DNA from: Gnetum montanum
Lineage: Eukaryota; Streptophyta; Gnetopsida; Gnetales; Gnetaceae
Direction of reading: 5' to 3'
NCBI GenBank assembly: GCA_015680685.1
Contig: MNCI01036184.1
Location: forward strand, 410,407-474,406
DNA: 64,000 bases
Notes under the pieces: model-generated
The model's input: only the letters and a program-made list of their open reading frames with translations
The model's database searches: none
Told to the model about the DNA's origin: nothing
Program-made: the position numbers and the translations under genes
Part shown: in pieces, positions 1-10,375 of the stretch
Layout: every line of letters starts with the position of its first letter
How positions within the stretch are numbered: position 1 is the stretch's first letter

Positions 1-960
1 AGTTTGTCACCCATTTTAAGTATAATCTAAAACCTGAAGCCATGTTGGATAGCTTGATTCAGATTACACAAGCACCATTAGAGCCAGCACAGAAATTTAT
101 CCAAAGGTGGAGTGCAGCCTTGAATGAACTTCATGAGCCCATTCCTGAAACATATCTACTTACCATCTTTAAGGTGGCCATGAATGACTTTGTTAAGTCA
201 AAACTCTATTATTTGAGCACTTGTACTTTGAGCCAAGCATTCACACAAAATAAAAACATAGAAGAGGCGACATAATCAAGCAATGACCCAGTTTATGTGG
301 CCTACAAAAACCAACATGCTTGCAAAAAAAACACAATAGTGGCAATGGTGGCCGCAAGCACAAAAGCAACTAACTAGGGCCCAACAATTAAGCAACCCAA
401 AGCCCTAGCTGACAAAATCGCCAACTTTGGTGCAAACTTGCCTACATTGACAAGGGCCACTCCAAGGCCCAACTTTCAGCGCAAGGATCACTCAAAGTAT
501 ACACCACTACCTATGTAACCCTCTTAACTACTGGAGCAACTCTTGAAAGCCGAGCAAATCCAACACAACCATGTGTCTACGATTACCCGCCAAAAACATG
601 ATAGGTACTGTGAACTACTAAGGAACCCCACATTAGCAGTACCAAATGAGCCCTAAGTTCCACAGCACTTTAAACAGGACCAATACTACCATTACCATCA
701 AATGGTTGGTCACAGTATAGACAACTATCATGCTTTGCAAGATGACCTACAGGGAATGATAGAACAAGGCCAACTAGTGATTGACGAGGCAAGTCAAATC
801 AGCACAGACAATGACTCCTATGTCATAAACTCAATTAGCATAGGTGGCAAGCCCAAACCTATGCAACAACCTTTTGTGATCTATATGCCTCCTAACAAGG
901 CAAGGGTCCCCTCCACCTCCATAAGCAAGAGGCCTCCCTTTGTTATTAAAGTACCACCTT
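1..960 (+). pseudogene. Tat/Ogre-like gag remnant, 5' end outside window
   Basis: Codons 42-275 read as the end of a plant Ty3/gypsy capsid domain: a run resembling QxxxxxFIQRWSAAL, then a PIPE segment and a final IEEA, the same order as in Tat/Ogre gag proteins. After the stop at 275 the frame is broken several times, and only fragments continue (702-959). The remnant leads on the same strand into a protease domain at 1690-2343, the expected gag-PR order. I see no reverse transcriptase or integrase downstream, so this copy has lost pol or belonged to a gag-PR-only derivative. Assignment to Tat/Ogre rests on the protease; gag alone would only say Ty3/gypsy. Confidence 0.6.
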
Positions 961-1157
961 AGGCACCCACAACACCCTTTGTGGTCAAGCTTCCACACCG
1001 ATTGTCTGCTAAGACGTTAAACTGGCATGACGCAACAAAAATCACTAAGAAACTTTTCATCATCAAGGTGCCACAACAAGTTGACCATACAGAAACTCCA
1101 TCTAAATCACCTTTTGTTGTAAGGGTGCCACAACGTGATGGCCCCTCACCTACCTGA
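866..1157 (+). repeat. Peptide repeat in gag-protease linker
   Basis: One frame, broken by a single stop at 960-962, encodes five versions of a short motif, PFVIxVP: PFVIYMPP (870), PFVIKVPP (936), PFVVKLPH (975), LFIIKVPQ (about 1053) and PFVVRVPQ (about 1111). Spacing is uneven (about 40-80 bp). Tat/Ogre linkers usually carry one such hydrophobic-proline motif, so five looks like an expansion. Function unknown. Confidence 0.55.
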
Positions 1158-1664
1158 AGCCCAACAGTGGGCAACATCTCGATCCCTCCTCCTTCAAGGG
1201 TCGACCCCACTAGCAACCTGGGTAAGCCCACCAAATGGAAATGCAAGAGGACAAACGAGCACCTCACAACCCCCATGGCCAAAGCAAAGGCCACAACCAG
1301 CAAACAACAACTAAAAACTGGGGCCCCTACCCCCAAGCAGGCCAAGCAAACTAAGCCCAAGTCCCTTATGTGAGAGATCTGTCTCTCAAGTCACATGGAG
1401 GAAGTCAAGGCTAACACAACAGCTAATGACGAGGACTTCGTAGCTGCACTAACTTAGGTCAAAAAAATGCTCAAGAAAAAGAACACAACGTTTAGCTTGT
1501 ACGACCTAGTCAAGACCTCACCTGCTCACTGCCAAGCATTGGCCCAAGTCTTAGCCTCCATCCTTGTTACGGAGGACATCCCTGCAAATGAGGCATCCAT
1601 CTGTGCAATAATGTTACCCCTACACCACAAGAATCAGGTTCAACAACCTTAACCTTTCGCGATG

Positions 1665-2343
1665 ATGCAGTCAAAGTCAACCCCAAACAAGGGAGGTCAC
1701 TACAGCTCCACTATCCATTAGCATACATGTTGGGCAGTGTACCATCTTCAGAGTGCATGTGGATGATGGTGTAGCAACAAACGTAGTCTTGTACTCCGTC
1801 ATCGACAAGCTAGGCCTAGCAGATGAAATCAGGCCAACCAAAACCACGTGTCTAAAATCCTTCAATGGGTCACGTGTCACCGTCAAAGGTACAATCAACT
1901 TAGCCTTTGTGGTGGGAAAGAAATTCCCCACTAGTGTAGATTTCACGGTCATAGAGGAGATGCCAAGTTTCAACATGATTCTAGGCAAGCCTTGGCTAGC
2001 CCAACTAAGGGCCATCTCCTCTCCCATCCACCAAGAAATCCACCTTCCATACGAAGGTGGTCAAGTTATCATCCATGGTGATAATGCTCCCTCTTCAACC
2101 ATCCACGACATAGACATGGCGCAAGTCTTGGAAGAAGAGTTTCTTGGTGGTACACCTATCACAACCAATGCAGTGCCTAAGGCTAACATACCCGAAAGAG
2201 TGGTTGAAGCCAACAACCCACCAAAGGATCCTAAACCTTGCATGCTCCCTAATCCATGCCTGGTTAGGAAGCAACTACACAACCAAGACTTTCCCTTGGC
2301 CAAAAATGCGGGTGCTTGCCTACCCTTTGCCATGCATTTTTGA
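1665..2343 (+). pseudogene. Tat/Ogre-type retropepsin (protease) domain
   Basis: The frame open from 1753 to 2343 encodes an aspartic protease of the Tat/Ogre type. VHVDDGVATNVV carries the catalytic D-x-G, followed by LGL, a SFNGS segment, VKGTI, a VDFTVIEE strand and the flap-side block NMILGKPWLAQLRAI, then SPIHQ and PYEGG. This order is the hallmark of Tat/Ogre proteases and differs from the LLDSG proteases of the other elements in the window. The coding sense is visible before the first ATG (TIFRVHVDDG), so the domain was part of a polyprotein. It ends in low-complexity DNA, not in reverse transcriptase. Confidence 0.75.
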
Positions 2344-2704
2344 CTTTTGTTTACATCGCACTAGCCTATGCATTTACATTTTGCCCGCTCACTTAGATCA
2401 CGCATTTTTCTTTGTTTACACATTCGTCAACTTAGTTTACACATTGCATTTGAAAAACATTAAACATAAAAGAAAATAAAAAACATAAAACTACAAAAAC
2501 ACATCACCCAAAATGGCCTTAAACTAGCCTACAGCCTGGCACGGCCTAAAACTATCACTTTTTGCATTGCTACATTTTAACTCTATTTACAACAAGTGTT
2601 GCTTGATGTTGTTTTCTTCCTAGTTGATTTTTTTTTGTAGGATCTCGTACGCACATAGCATGACCATGCATGTAGCATCACACCTTCCACAAGCAAGGTA
2701 AGCA
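2344..2704. other. Noncoding A/T-rich stretch after protease
   Basis: No coding similarity is visible. The DNA is rich in ACA and TTT runs and joins the protease remnant to the minisatellite. Probably untranslated element sequence. Confidence 0.3.
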
Positions 2705-3072
2705 CAAACAGTCTGCTACAACTATAAACTGGCATAGACAGTCCTGGCATAACAACTTAAAACTGATACCATAGAATGGTCGTAGGGCTATGAGTTAAAA
2801 CCAGCACCACAGACAGTCTTGGAGTCATGACAATAAACTGACACCGTAGAGCTCTATCCGGCATGACACTAAAACTGCCACATTTGTCCGCCATGACATG
2901 AAACTAGCATCTAGAGTCCACTAAGGCTATAAACTGGTTTGCCTCTTCACAGTCCGCTATGACTATAAACTAGCAACACACCATTTTCTACAATGCTAAA
3001 CTAGCACTGTCCAAAGGGTTATGATGTGAAACTAATCCACGACAATCCGCTAAGACTATAAACTGGCGACAT
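2705..3072 (+). repeat. Degenerate minisatellite, AGTCCGC..TATAAACTGGC unit
   Basis: Variants of a unit resembling AGTCCGCTATGACTATAAAC followed by TGGCA recur about ten times in under 400 bp, for example near 2709, 2870, 2905, 2950 and 3050, with 30-60 bp spacing. The AAACTGGC/AAACTAGC core is the most constant part. Tat/Ogre elements commonly hold tandem repeats in their noncoding parts, so this is probably part of the same remnant. Confidence 0.6.
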
Positions 3073-3589
3073 CATCAACAACCAGGCAATACTTGAAAAG
3101 ATTTGTTGCTGCAATTGTCTCTTCCCATACAAGCCCTGGGCGGGAAGGCAATTTTCTTCAAAAACTTGCTACATAATTTGTCTCATGGACCCTGATGAAG
3201 CTAATGTTGTTCATGATTCTATCCGCTTTGAAAATTGCACACGGTGGCTCCATCTCCTTGGTTGTCCTCAAGTTTAAAGTGCTTAGTTAACTGATTCATT
3301 TGTGTTTTTCTTGTCTTCTTGGAGTTGTGTTTGCAGGATGACATGCCTAAGGCATTCGTGCATAGATGCACTTCATCATGACGACAAGGTATCACATTCT
3401 TCCTGACGCACGTAATTGGATTAATCAATTCGTTCATAAGTACATTCTTGACTCCTGATACATTCCCTATTTCCCCATCATGCCCCCTTATCCTATTCAA
3501 TTACATTCCCTACTCACCTCAAAGCTCTTGATACACTATTGCACACTATGACTCTCTAAGAAGTTGCAACGCAAAACACAGTATACATG
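3073..3589. other. Unassigned noncoding DNA
   Basis: No gene recognised. A block near 3120-3165 (CATACAAG, CCTGGG, GAAGGCAATTTTCTT) resembles one near 3810-3845, which suggests an old internal duplication flanking the A-rich tract. Confidence 0.25.
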
Positions 3590-3775
3590 ACGCAGTATAC
3601 AAAATGCAAGTGCTCAAACACGAGCACAGCACTAAAAGAAAGCTCTTTCAAAAGGACCTAAAAGAAGAAAACATCAAAAACAAAGCAAAAACAAAAGAAA
3701 AGAAGAAACAAACAAAAATAAAAAGGACAAAAAGGTCAAAGAGAAAAATGCATGAAAAAGGTCTTCATGACCCCG
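3590..3775 (+). other. A/purine-rich tract
   Basis: About 180 bp made mostly of AAAAGAA, AAACAAA and AAAGGA words on the plus strand. Such tracts often precede the 3' LTR in Tat/Ogre elements, which fits an LTR-like segment beginning nearby. The frame open here codes only for lysine-rich low-complexity sequence and is not a gene. Confidence 0.45.
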
Positions 3776-4380
3776 TTGATGTCATAGACCAAAGACTATT
3801 ATCTATTCTCATACAAGACCCAGATGAGAAGGCAATTGTCTTGGAAAACAGTTACACTCGTGTCTCAAAGAGACCATGTTGCACATCATCGCGTGGCTTT
3901 GGCTGTTTACAATGGGCCCCGTAAATGCTCTATAAGAGTCTCGTGTCTTCAAAGAACGCACCTCCTATGTCTTGGCTTCAATTCTACTGAAAACCAACTA
4001 TTAACAATGACCAGAAACATGGCTTGTTCACGTGAGGGCATTCCTCTCCCACAATCCCAACAGTAATCATAACCCCTGATCAACTCCTAGCTTCCCCCTG
4101 GTTACAACCAATTCCCTTGCATCTTGAACCACATCCTCTCAATCCCATGTACTTATGAAAACAGTGTGATGACATCCAGCTAAGGGCCAACGGACAATGC
4201 TTGGTACTTGGTTGTTCATGGTGTTTTTCACTTCTTTGTCGATGCCTCTCAGGTGGATTCCTCCAAACGTCAACAAAGAGGGACCAATGAAACACCACTA
4301 AGTTCGACCTAACACTTTGAAATGACTTAAGCCCTTTCGAAGTTTTGGGAGATAAAATTAGATCAAGGCATGGAACTCAC

Positions 4381-5145
4381 ACCCAGCTTGCTCATGCTGT
4401 CAAGCTAGCTTGCCCTTAGCATGAGCAACTCCGGCAGCTTCAAAATCAAGTAAAAATGATCAAAATCTAAGAGTGAAAGCCATCCTCAATGGCCACTAAT
4501 GTCCACTCTAGGTTTCAGCATTCAGAATTCAAATTTCAGGTCAAAAAGTGTACATTTTCTCATACATGCTGCAACTCACGCTGCACTCACGCTGGTAGTG
4601 TGAGTCCAGCGTGACCAACTCCAAGAGCCTCCAAACCAAGTCAAAACGATCTGACTTCCAATGTGCAAATCATCCTTAGGGTTCATGATTGACAACCTCT
4701 AGTCCTAGCCTCCAAGATCCCAAGATTCAAACCCAAAATTACATGTTCAAGTCACTCACACTGCAACTCATGTTGTGGACATGCTGGCAGCATGAGTGCA
4801 ACGTGACCTATCCAAAATAGCTCCAAACCAGATACATTCAAGCTCAAATTCTAGATTTCATATCATTCTTAGGGTTAGACACATTCAGGCAACAATTGCA
4901 TTCAAGGAACAGGCTTCAGAAATCAAAATTAGGTGTCAAATATTTTCTTTAACCTCACTCACGTGGAGGTCACACTGAGGACACACCCAGCGTGAGTGCC
5001 CAGTGTGAGTGCCCAGCGTGAGTGCAGCGTGAGTACAACTCACTCACGCTGGTAGCTATAGTGCTAGTCACGCTCGGGCAAAAGCACTCCAAACACACGC
5101 TAAGGACACGCTGTGACAAAATCAACTCATGCTGGAGGTCCTAAT
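4381..5145. repeat. Cluster of AGCGTGAG / CTCACGCT words
   Basis: The 8-mer AGCGTGAG and its complement CTCACGCT recur many times, with near variants such as CACTCACGCTG. The densest part is 4985-5055, where a GTGAGTGCCCAGC unit repeats in tandem and is followed by CTCACTCACGCTGG in the opposite sense. The two orientations could fold back on each other. Located 350-1100 bp upstream of the TATA box. Confidence 0.55.
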
Positions 5146-5510
5146 CAGGTGGGGACGTCTCAAACAACCACGGAACCACTCGAGTCGACATCCTGCAGTA
5201 GGCAAGTCAAAAATCCAGAAGTTTCAAGTGAGCTAGAGTAAATTTCTCTTATTATTTCATTGTAAATTTCCATCATTCGTCATTCGTCGAGCTCTTACAC
5301 TCTGAATTGTATGTGCCATGAGTGTGAGCTGGCTTGAGTGAGTTGTCACACGTTGTAAGATACAATGTACCTGGTCTAGAACGTAGCTTGTCCACACACG
5401 TCCAACTCACATGTAGCTGTCCATTGGACACGTGTCATTTGATCCACTTTCCTCTCATCTCCTAGCCATTGATTCCATTCTTGAATTCTGCACCCGAGCC
5501 TGACCCAACC

Positions 5511-5520
5511 CTATAAATAT
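5511..5520 (+). promoter_or_regulatory. TATA box of putative LTR
   Basis: CTATAAATAT in a C-rich context, downstream of the AGCGTGAG cluster. Matches plant RNA polymerase II TATA boxes; that it lies in an LTR is inferred. Confidence 0.45.
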
Positions 5521-6200
5521 CCTATCAATTCACATAAACAAGGTGGGCAATTTTGAAGTTGGACAGCTTAGGAAACTCAGACCAGCAACCCTTGGGCGCT
5601 CGGCACACCTGACTCCTAGCATCCAAGCACTTCTAAAACACATCACATCACACCACTCCGGGGCTTGGCGCTTGACTTTCCATCCACACGTGCAGCTACG
5701 CTTTGACCGGTGCACATCTTTTCTAAGCAATATAATACAGTTCATTTTGCCAACCATTATTCTGTTTACTCTGTTTTACATTCAGTTTACGTTTTGGTTT
5801 ACCAATTCTGCATACGTTTCTTTTACATTTCGTGCACACAAGTTTACGTTTTAAAACATTAGTTACAATAACCCCAGCGCAAGCCGTAGTCTACGCTCAA
5901 GGAAGTCCTTGGTTGATTTGCGTGCAGACCATCCAAGGCATTCTGCCTTCATTTACTTTTCCAGCTTGCCTTCGGGCAAAGGCAGGGTCAGCTATGTCTG
6001 CCCAACAATCTTTCGGTGTTTGTTTTCCCTTCGAGCCTTACACCGACGATTTAGGTCAATACATTAGGCATTTCTCCATCTTTAAAACTTTGTTAATAAT
6101 TGTGTCAAGCATGAAACTCTTGTATCTTCTAATGCTTTTCAAGCCTATATATGAGTACTATCTAATTTAAAAACTTTTCCATTTTTCATCTTGGAAAATG

Positions 6201-6619
6201 GCTTTACTTAAAGAAGGATAATTCATTGACCAAATTATAATTTGTTTCTTCTTCTTGGATATCTTCTCTTGAGAATTCTTTGTAAGTGAAGGCAACTTCC
6301 ATTCACATAAGCTCAGATATTGTCATCTCTTTGATTACAAGCACTATTCTTTTTGTGATTGTATAGTACAATAGTTTATGTTGTAATAAATAGCAGTGTT
6401 GAGTATTTGAGTACAGATATTTGAAATATAGTCAATGTAGATTGTTGTTCATCTCTATCATTTTACTATTGTTGATATCCTGTTAAAATTCGATTAAACT
6501 ACATGGAGATGTCCATCTCGTGCCATAAATACGGTTACAAGGAAGTCTTGAAGGTAGTGTGTTTGGCTTTCATCCCTATGCTTTCTTCTTTCCCATTCTC
6601 TGTTGTTCATTGTGTTTTA
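6201..6619. other. T-rich DNA, no feature seen
   Basis: AT-rich sequence with no coding similarity that I can recognise. It may include the lost 3' part of the LINE reverse transcriptase that lies to its right on the minus strand. Confidence 0.25.
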
Positions 6620-7960
6620 GAAATTCTCTTTGAGCTAACATAAAGATCCAGGAGCCTATTTCTTGTTGGGCTTTTTTTAGTTTTTCCTCAGGATATATTC
6701 TTGTGCTTTTCTTGTTGATTTTTTTTGTTTGTTATCACAAATGATCTAAAAATCACATTCTTGATTTAATAATTCTTGAAAATAATTTTTAACTATCCTA
6801 AATTTCATTATCTTTTACTAAAACTTTTGCATTTGACTCCATTTGGCATAATTGATGTCCTTATATTACTTGTTTCTAATTTTTGCTAGTTCGTAGATAG
6901 ATTTTTTTTCCTTCATTTGTTTCTAATTTTTGCTAGTTTGTAGATAGATTTTTTTTCCTTCATTTGTTTCTAAGTTCTTATAAAAATTATCCAAGGCCTT
7001 ATGTTTGGCTTTAGTTACTAGTACTTTTGACTCTTTTATCTATTTTATATATCACCCTATCTTCTTGGTTTTCTCTTTGTTACCATTCCTTAAAGCATTT
7101 TTTGGTGTTTTTGATAGTATGTTGCATTTCATCACTTTATACCACCATATTTCCTTTGGAATATTTATCTTTTGTTTCACCAAAAATGTCATTTCCAATT
7201 TTTTGAATGTAACTTTCCATTTCGCCCCAAATTAAATATGCAAAATAATGCCAATACTAGATGCCTTCTTTAAACAATTGTTTTCTAAACTTGGTGACGT
7301 TGTCTTTTTTCAAATGCCACCTTTTTTATACATTTAGTCCCTTGTCTCATGCAACCTTTGAAGCTTTATATAACTTAATCAATGACCATTAGTTAATGGT
7401 GCAAGACTCTCTCCATGCATGACCTTGCAATCTTTGCAAATGAGACTTTCTTTTGTGCAACAAGAGATAGTTAATTTGTGTTTTATTCATACAACTCTTA
7501 TATAAAATTAAATGTTCTACCTTATTAGAAAAGTTGATATTTGCAATTATAATGTCAAACCATTAAAATTCCCTCCAATGAATATGCCTTCTTGTTGGGA
7601 AATTTCTTGAAAGACTAGATTCATTGAATCCCAAAAAGGGCAATTTGTGAAGCATAGACACTAATGATGTTCATGGTAGCAAACTTATACCATATTATTT
7701 TTACAAATTGATGGATGTGATGACCAGTCTATTTCAATAAATTTCCTTTCTCGAGTAGAAAAGTTTGGAACCCTTATCTAAAATTGGAGTTTTTTCTCTT
7801 TCCATCTTATTTCTTCAAGGTAGATAATGTTGACTTTGCATATTCTTGCGAGGTCAATAATTTCAAAGGTTTTTTGAATAAGTACCAATGTTGGAGGTTG
7901 TGGAATTTTTTTGTCATTTGACTACCTTTTATACTCACACCCATTCTGTGTCCTTTCTAA
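6620..7960 (-). pseudogene. RTE-type LINE remnant: endonuclease to start of RT
   Basis: On the minus strand, short blocks in several frames follow the order of RTE-clade LINE proteins. First comes an endonuclease part: DRLVITS, then NIISVYASQI, then GIFIGGNFNG (near 7560-7700). Next is a linker with DCKVMHGES (near 7420-7450), an IPKEIWWYKV block (near 7150-7170), and KAKHKALDNFYKNLETNEG (near 6965-7020). Last is a pre-RT block with IYELAKIRNK and NYFQELL (near 6740-6900). The frame is broken many times, and catalytic reverse transcriptase is not recognisable below 6620. This is an old, 5'-retained and 3'-lost copy. Confidence 0.6.
6871..6973 (-). repeat. 47-bp tandem duplication inside the LINE remnant
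   Basis: Starts at 6871, 6918 and 6965 (partial third copy) begin with the same TGTTTCTAA. The unit is 47 bp and the first two copies differ at very few bases. In the LINE reading it duplicates the NxETNEGKK/IYLxTSK segment. 47 is not a multiple of three, so it shifts the frame. Confidence 0.8.
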
Positions 7961-9231
7961 AAAATATCATAGCAATCCTTTGTTAATCTTTTACAGCTAC
8001 CACACCCTCTAGCTGTTGTGCATCACATCTCAGCAAAGAAATGCCCTAGCATCGACAACATCTTATTAAAATAAAATTAAATAATACTCATCAATGAAAT
8101 TCCGCATGGTTCTACAGGTGGCTACGAAAGTGAAGCTATCTCCCTCCTTTTCCCATTCAGGGTTGGGGACAGCGTTGGGAGAGTTTTAACGGATATGAAT
8201 GCTTTTATCAAGTCAACCAATGACCAACGATACCCTAAATTACCTGGAAGACCAACCTTTGGTTTTAAAAAAGATTCCTTGTTGAAATAGAAATTGAAAT
8301 TACGTGCGGAGACTCTTTTTAGAACATAATCTCGTGGCTTCACGTGTGACATAATACTGAATATTGGCGGTCCCATCCATGGATGGCTGTTTGCGTCCGC
8401 CATGGCGCAGCAGACTTGTATGCCACGCCTTTCCTGTGCTGCGCTGTGTCGTCAAGTGCAATGGCAATGGCAATAGCATTGGCATGGAAGGAAAATTGCT
8501 GCTCATCCTCCACTTGTGCACATTGGAATTGGAATTGGAAAAATTGGTTTGTGCTATCGTAACCCATTCTGCTGAAGCAAAGTTAGCGTGACATCTCACG
8601 ACACTGATGACATGAAATGAGATGAGAAAGTGTGTGCCAGGCTTTTGTGTGTGGAATTATCAACATCGTCGTCGTCATCGTCACGGCCATGACCGTGTGT
8701 GCTTCATGTTTCCTACCTAATTAATTGATTGATTGATTGATCGATATGCTGGCTTTGTGCCTGTTATCACGTGCGGACCTTTTTAATCCCATCCTTATCC
8801 CTGTTCCCTGCAAATTTTTCAACAACAATCGCCTCCCTTTGTGCACCAGCGGCGGACAAGAATGCAAATTGAGATGAATCATGGGAATGGGATTTTAGCG
8901 TTGCGTGTGCGTGCATTTCTTGGAATATGAATGGCTGTTTTGGTTTTGGTTTATTGTACAGGAGCAGCAGACTTTTTGGACTACCACTTCAAAGTCTGCT
9001 CTGCACACATGGAATTGGGAGGCAGGCAGCCAACAGTGATGGGTAACAATTATTGGTACAAAAAATTTGCGTGCTGTGTTTCTTCTTCTGCTTCTACTTG
9101 TAGTTCTAGTTCTAGTTGTACGATAGAGCACAAGACATCATAAGTCAAGCAGACGCACAGCGCAAATACATCAACCTTAAAAGCTCAGCATTATCTTCGA
9201 GTGCCCCGAATTCTTTTTTCTTTCTGCTTAT
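7961..9231. other. Unique-looking DNA with microsatellites, no gene recognised
   Basis: Base composition is more balanced than in the flanking TE remnants. It holds short repeats: GGCAAT and GGAATT words near 8459-8545, a CATCGTCGTCGTCATCGTCAC run at 8664-8684 and a GATT run at 8718-8745. Several frames of 70-100 codons are open on both strands, but none resembles a known protein and they overlap each other. It may be a piece of host intergenic DNA. Confidence 0.3.
8718..8745. repeat. (GATT)n microsatellite
   Basis: An AATT start is followed by about four GATT units and GATCGAT. Confidence 0.7.
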
Positions 9232-9379
9232 TCACGTGGATCATGTAAACGTGTGACGATAGACAACTCCAATACATGTCTCTCACGTGGATCATGTAAA
9301 CATACAGAACAGCTGATTATGATTCTAAATACCAAATAACCCTAAAGTTTGTCTACGTATGCTTATGTGTATTTATAAA
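9232..9379 (+). promoter_or_regulatory. Promoter-like: two G-box repeats plus TATA
   Basis: The 19-mer TCACGTGGATCATGTAAAC occurs twice, at 9232-9250 and 9283-9301, each with the G-box core CACGTG. About 70 bp after the second copy lies ATTTATAAAAG (near 9370-9380), a fair plant TATA box. G-boxes bind bZIP and bHLH factors in light and ABA responses. No convincing gene follows: the frame at 9477-9779 has no recognisable domain. It may be a relic promoter or the start of a gene whose exons I cannot see. Confidence 0.4.
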
Positions 9380-9380
9380 A

Positions 9381-9880
9381 GCTCGTTAAGGTGATACAAA
9401 TTAGGTTTTTTCGTTGATATAAAATTTCTTAATACCACCTATTCTAGAATTTTCTGAACTGAACTTCTGCGGAGCTATGCATCTTCATATCAGCTTCTTA
9501 CAAAGCTGGACTGGACATGCTGATTTTTTCTGTTTAACACTCACAATGCTTTTAACTCATCCCTGTTTTTGCTTGGTCTACGCCTTTCTAATGTCTCGAA
9601 ACATGATAGCAACTTGCATACTATCGATTGCATTCCCTTGCCGTTCCACACAATTTCTCGACAGAGTTTTAAGCCAAAACAAGGTCATGTTTTGTGCCCA
9701 AATTCAATTTAAAAAGGAACAAATTGTTCATAGGATCGGTGATTTTTTGGACCATTTTGACCCTCTTAGCAACAAGTAAATGTTGAAGGCTTACACCATC
9801 AATCTCTACATCTTTTTGAAATAAAATGAAATTGAAATTGAAATTGAAGCTCTATTATATCCAAAGGCTCATACGATCTA
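9381..9880. other. No gene recognised; GAAATT microsatellite
   Basis: A GAAATT run sits near 9827-9849. The 100-codon frame at 9477 looks random in composition. Confidence 0.3.
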
Positions 9881-10375
9881 TTAGTCAAATATTACATTTT
9901 CATTAAAAGAAAAGATAGCACCAATGGAGGCGACAAATATAGTAGATGAGACTATTGCTACTTGTTTTTGTGTTGTTGTTAGGGTGAAAGTTGTGGCTAC
10001 AACGATGTCCATTGTTATTGTACATGGTGGATATTGTATCTTCTTCCTAAGCACCAACTTTATGATTTCTACCAATAAAGCTTGCACACTCTTAAGTATA
10101 TCATTAGCATAACCAATGGTATATTTTCTTTTACATGGCTCCCAAATGAGGGATGGAAATGAGAAGGTTCTTTTATTAACACTATGTTCATTGAATCTGC
10201 ATTTAATTTTTGAGAATATCAAATGAGTTATATTAGCCTCAACCTTCCGTAGGAGAGCTACAACTACTTATGCATGGAATGATGCAACCTCATTGACTTT
10301 GGTTGTTGGAACCAAATGATAAGTCATTATCTTTAATAAGATCATCTTAATGGGTGTTAGATTGGTATACTCTTA
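9881..10375 (-). pseudogene. Remnant of the extra gene (ORF3), conserved domain part
   Basis: The minus strand encodes, in one frame with a single stop, a segment matching the second conserved block of ORF3 in elements E and H: TYHLVP, then ALLRKVEAN, an SKIKCRF segment, NKRTFSFPSLIWE (H: RRALPFPCLIRK) and GYANDI (H: RYSNDI). The FPxLI..LC type core resembles the Pfam plant transposon protein domain PF20167. Downstream ORF3 parts (coiled coil) are absent. It lies left of the decayed RT of element C, so it may be the ORF3 of that element with the DNA between them deleted. Its frame is better kept than the RT next to it. Confidence 0.6.

Larger units (their letters stand above)
3776..6200 (+). 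repeat. Possible 3' LTR of the Tat/Ogre-like remnant
   Basis: The segment follows the A-rich tract, contains a repeat cluster (4381-5145) and then a good TATA box (CTATAAATAT, 5511-5520), as a U3-R arrangement would. No TG/CA ends, target duplication or second LTR copy can be shown, so the limits are guesses. Short frames such as 5543-5854 lack recognisable domains. Confidence 0.3.

Noticed and set aside
959-1360. 133-codon minus-strand frame
   Set aside because: It is the antisense of the gag-protease linker, whose plus-strand reading carries the recognisable motif repeat.
3604-3924. 106-codon lysine-rich frame
   Set aside because: Translation of an A-rich tract; no other support.
5543-5854. 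103-codon open frame just after a TATA box
   Set aside because: No recognisable domain, biased T-rich coding, and its position fits LTR R-U5 DNA better than a gene.
8122-8599. Overlapping 70-100 codon frames on both strands
   Set aside because: They overlap each other, match no family, and partly encode microsatellite words.
9477-9779. 100-codon open frame downstream of the G-box/TATA segment
   Set aside because: Cys/Phe/Leu-rich composition as in random AT-rich DNA; no domain; the start is not supported.
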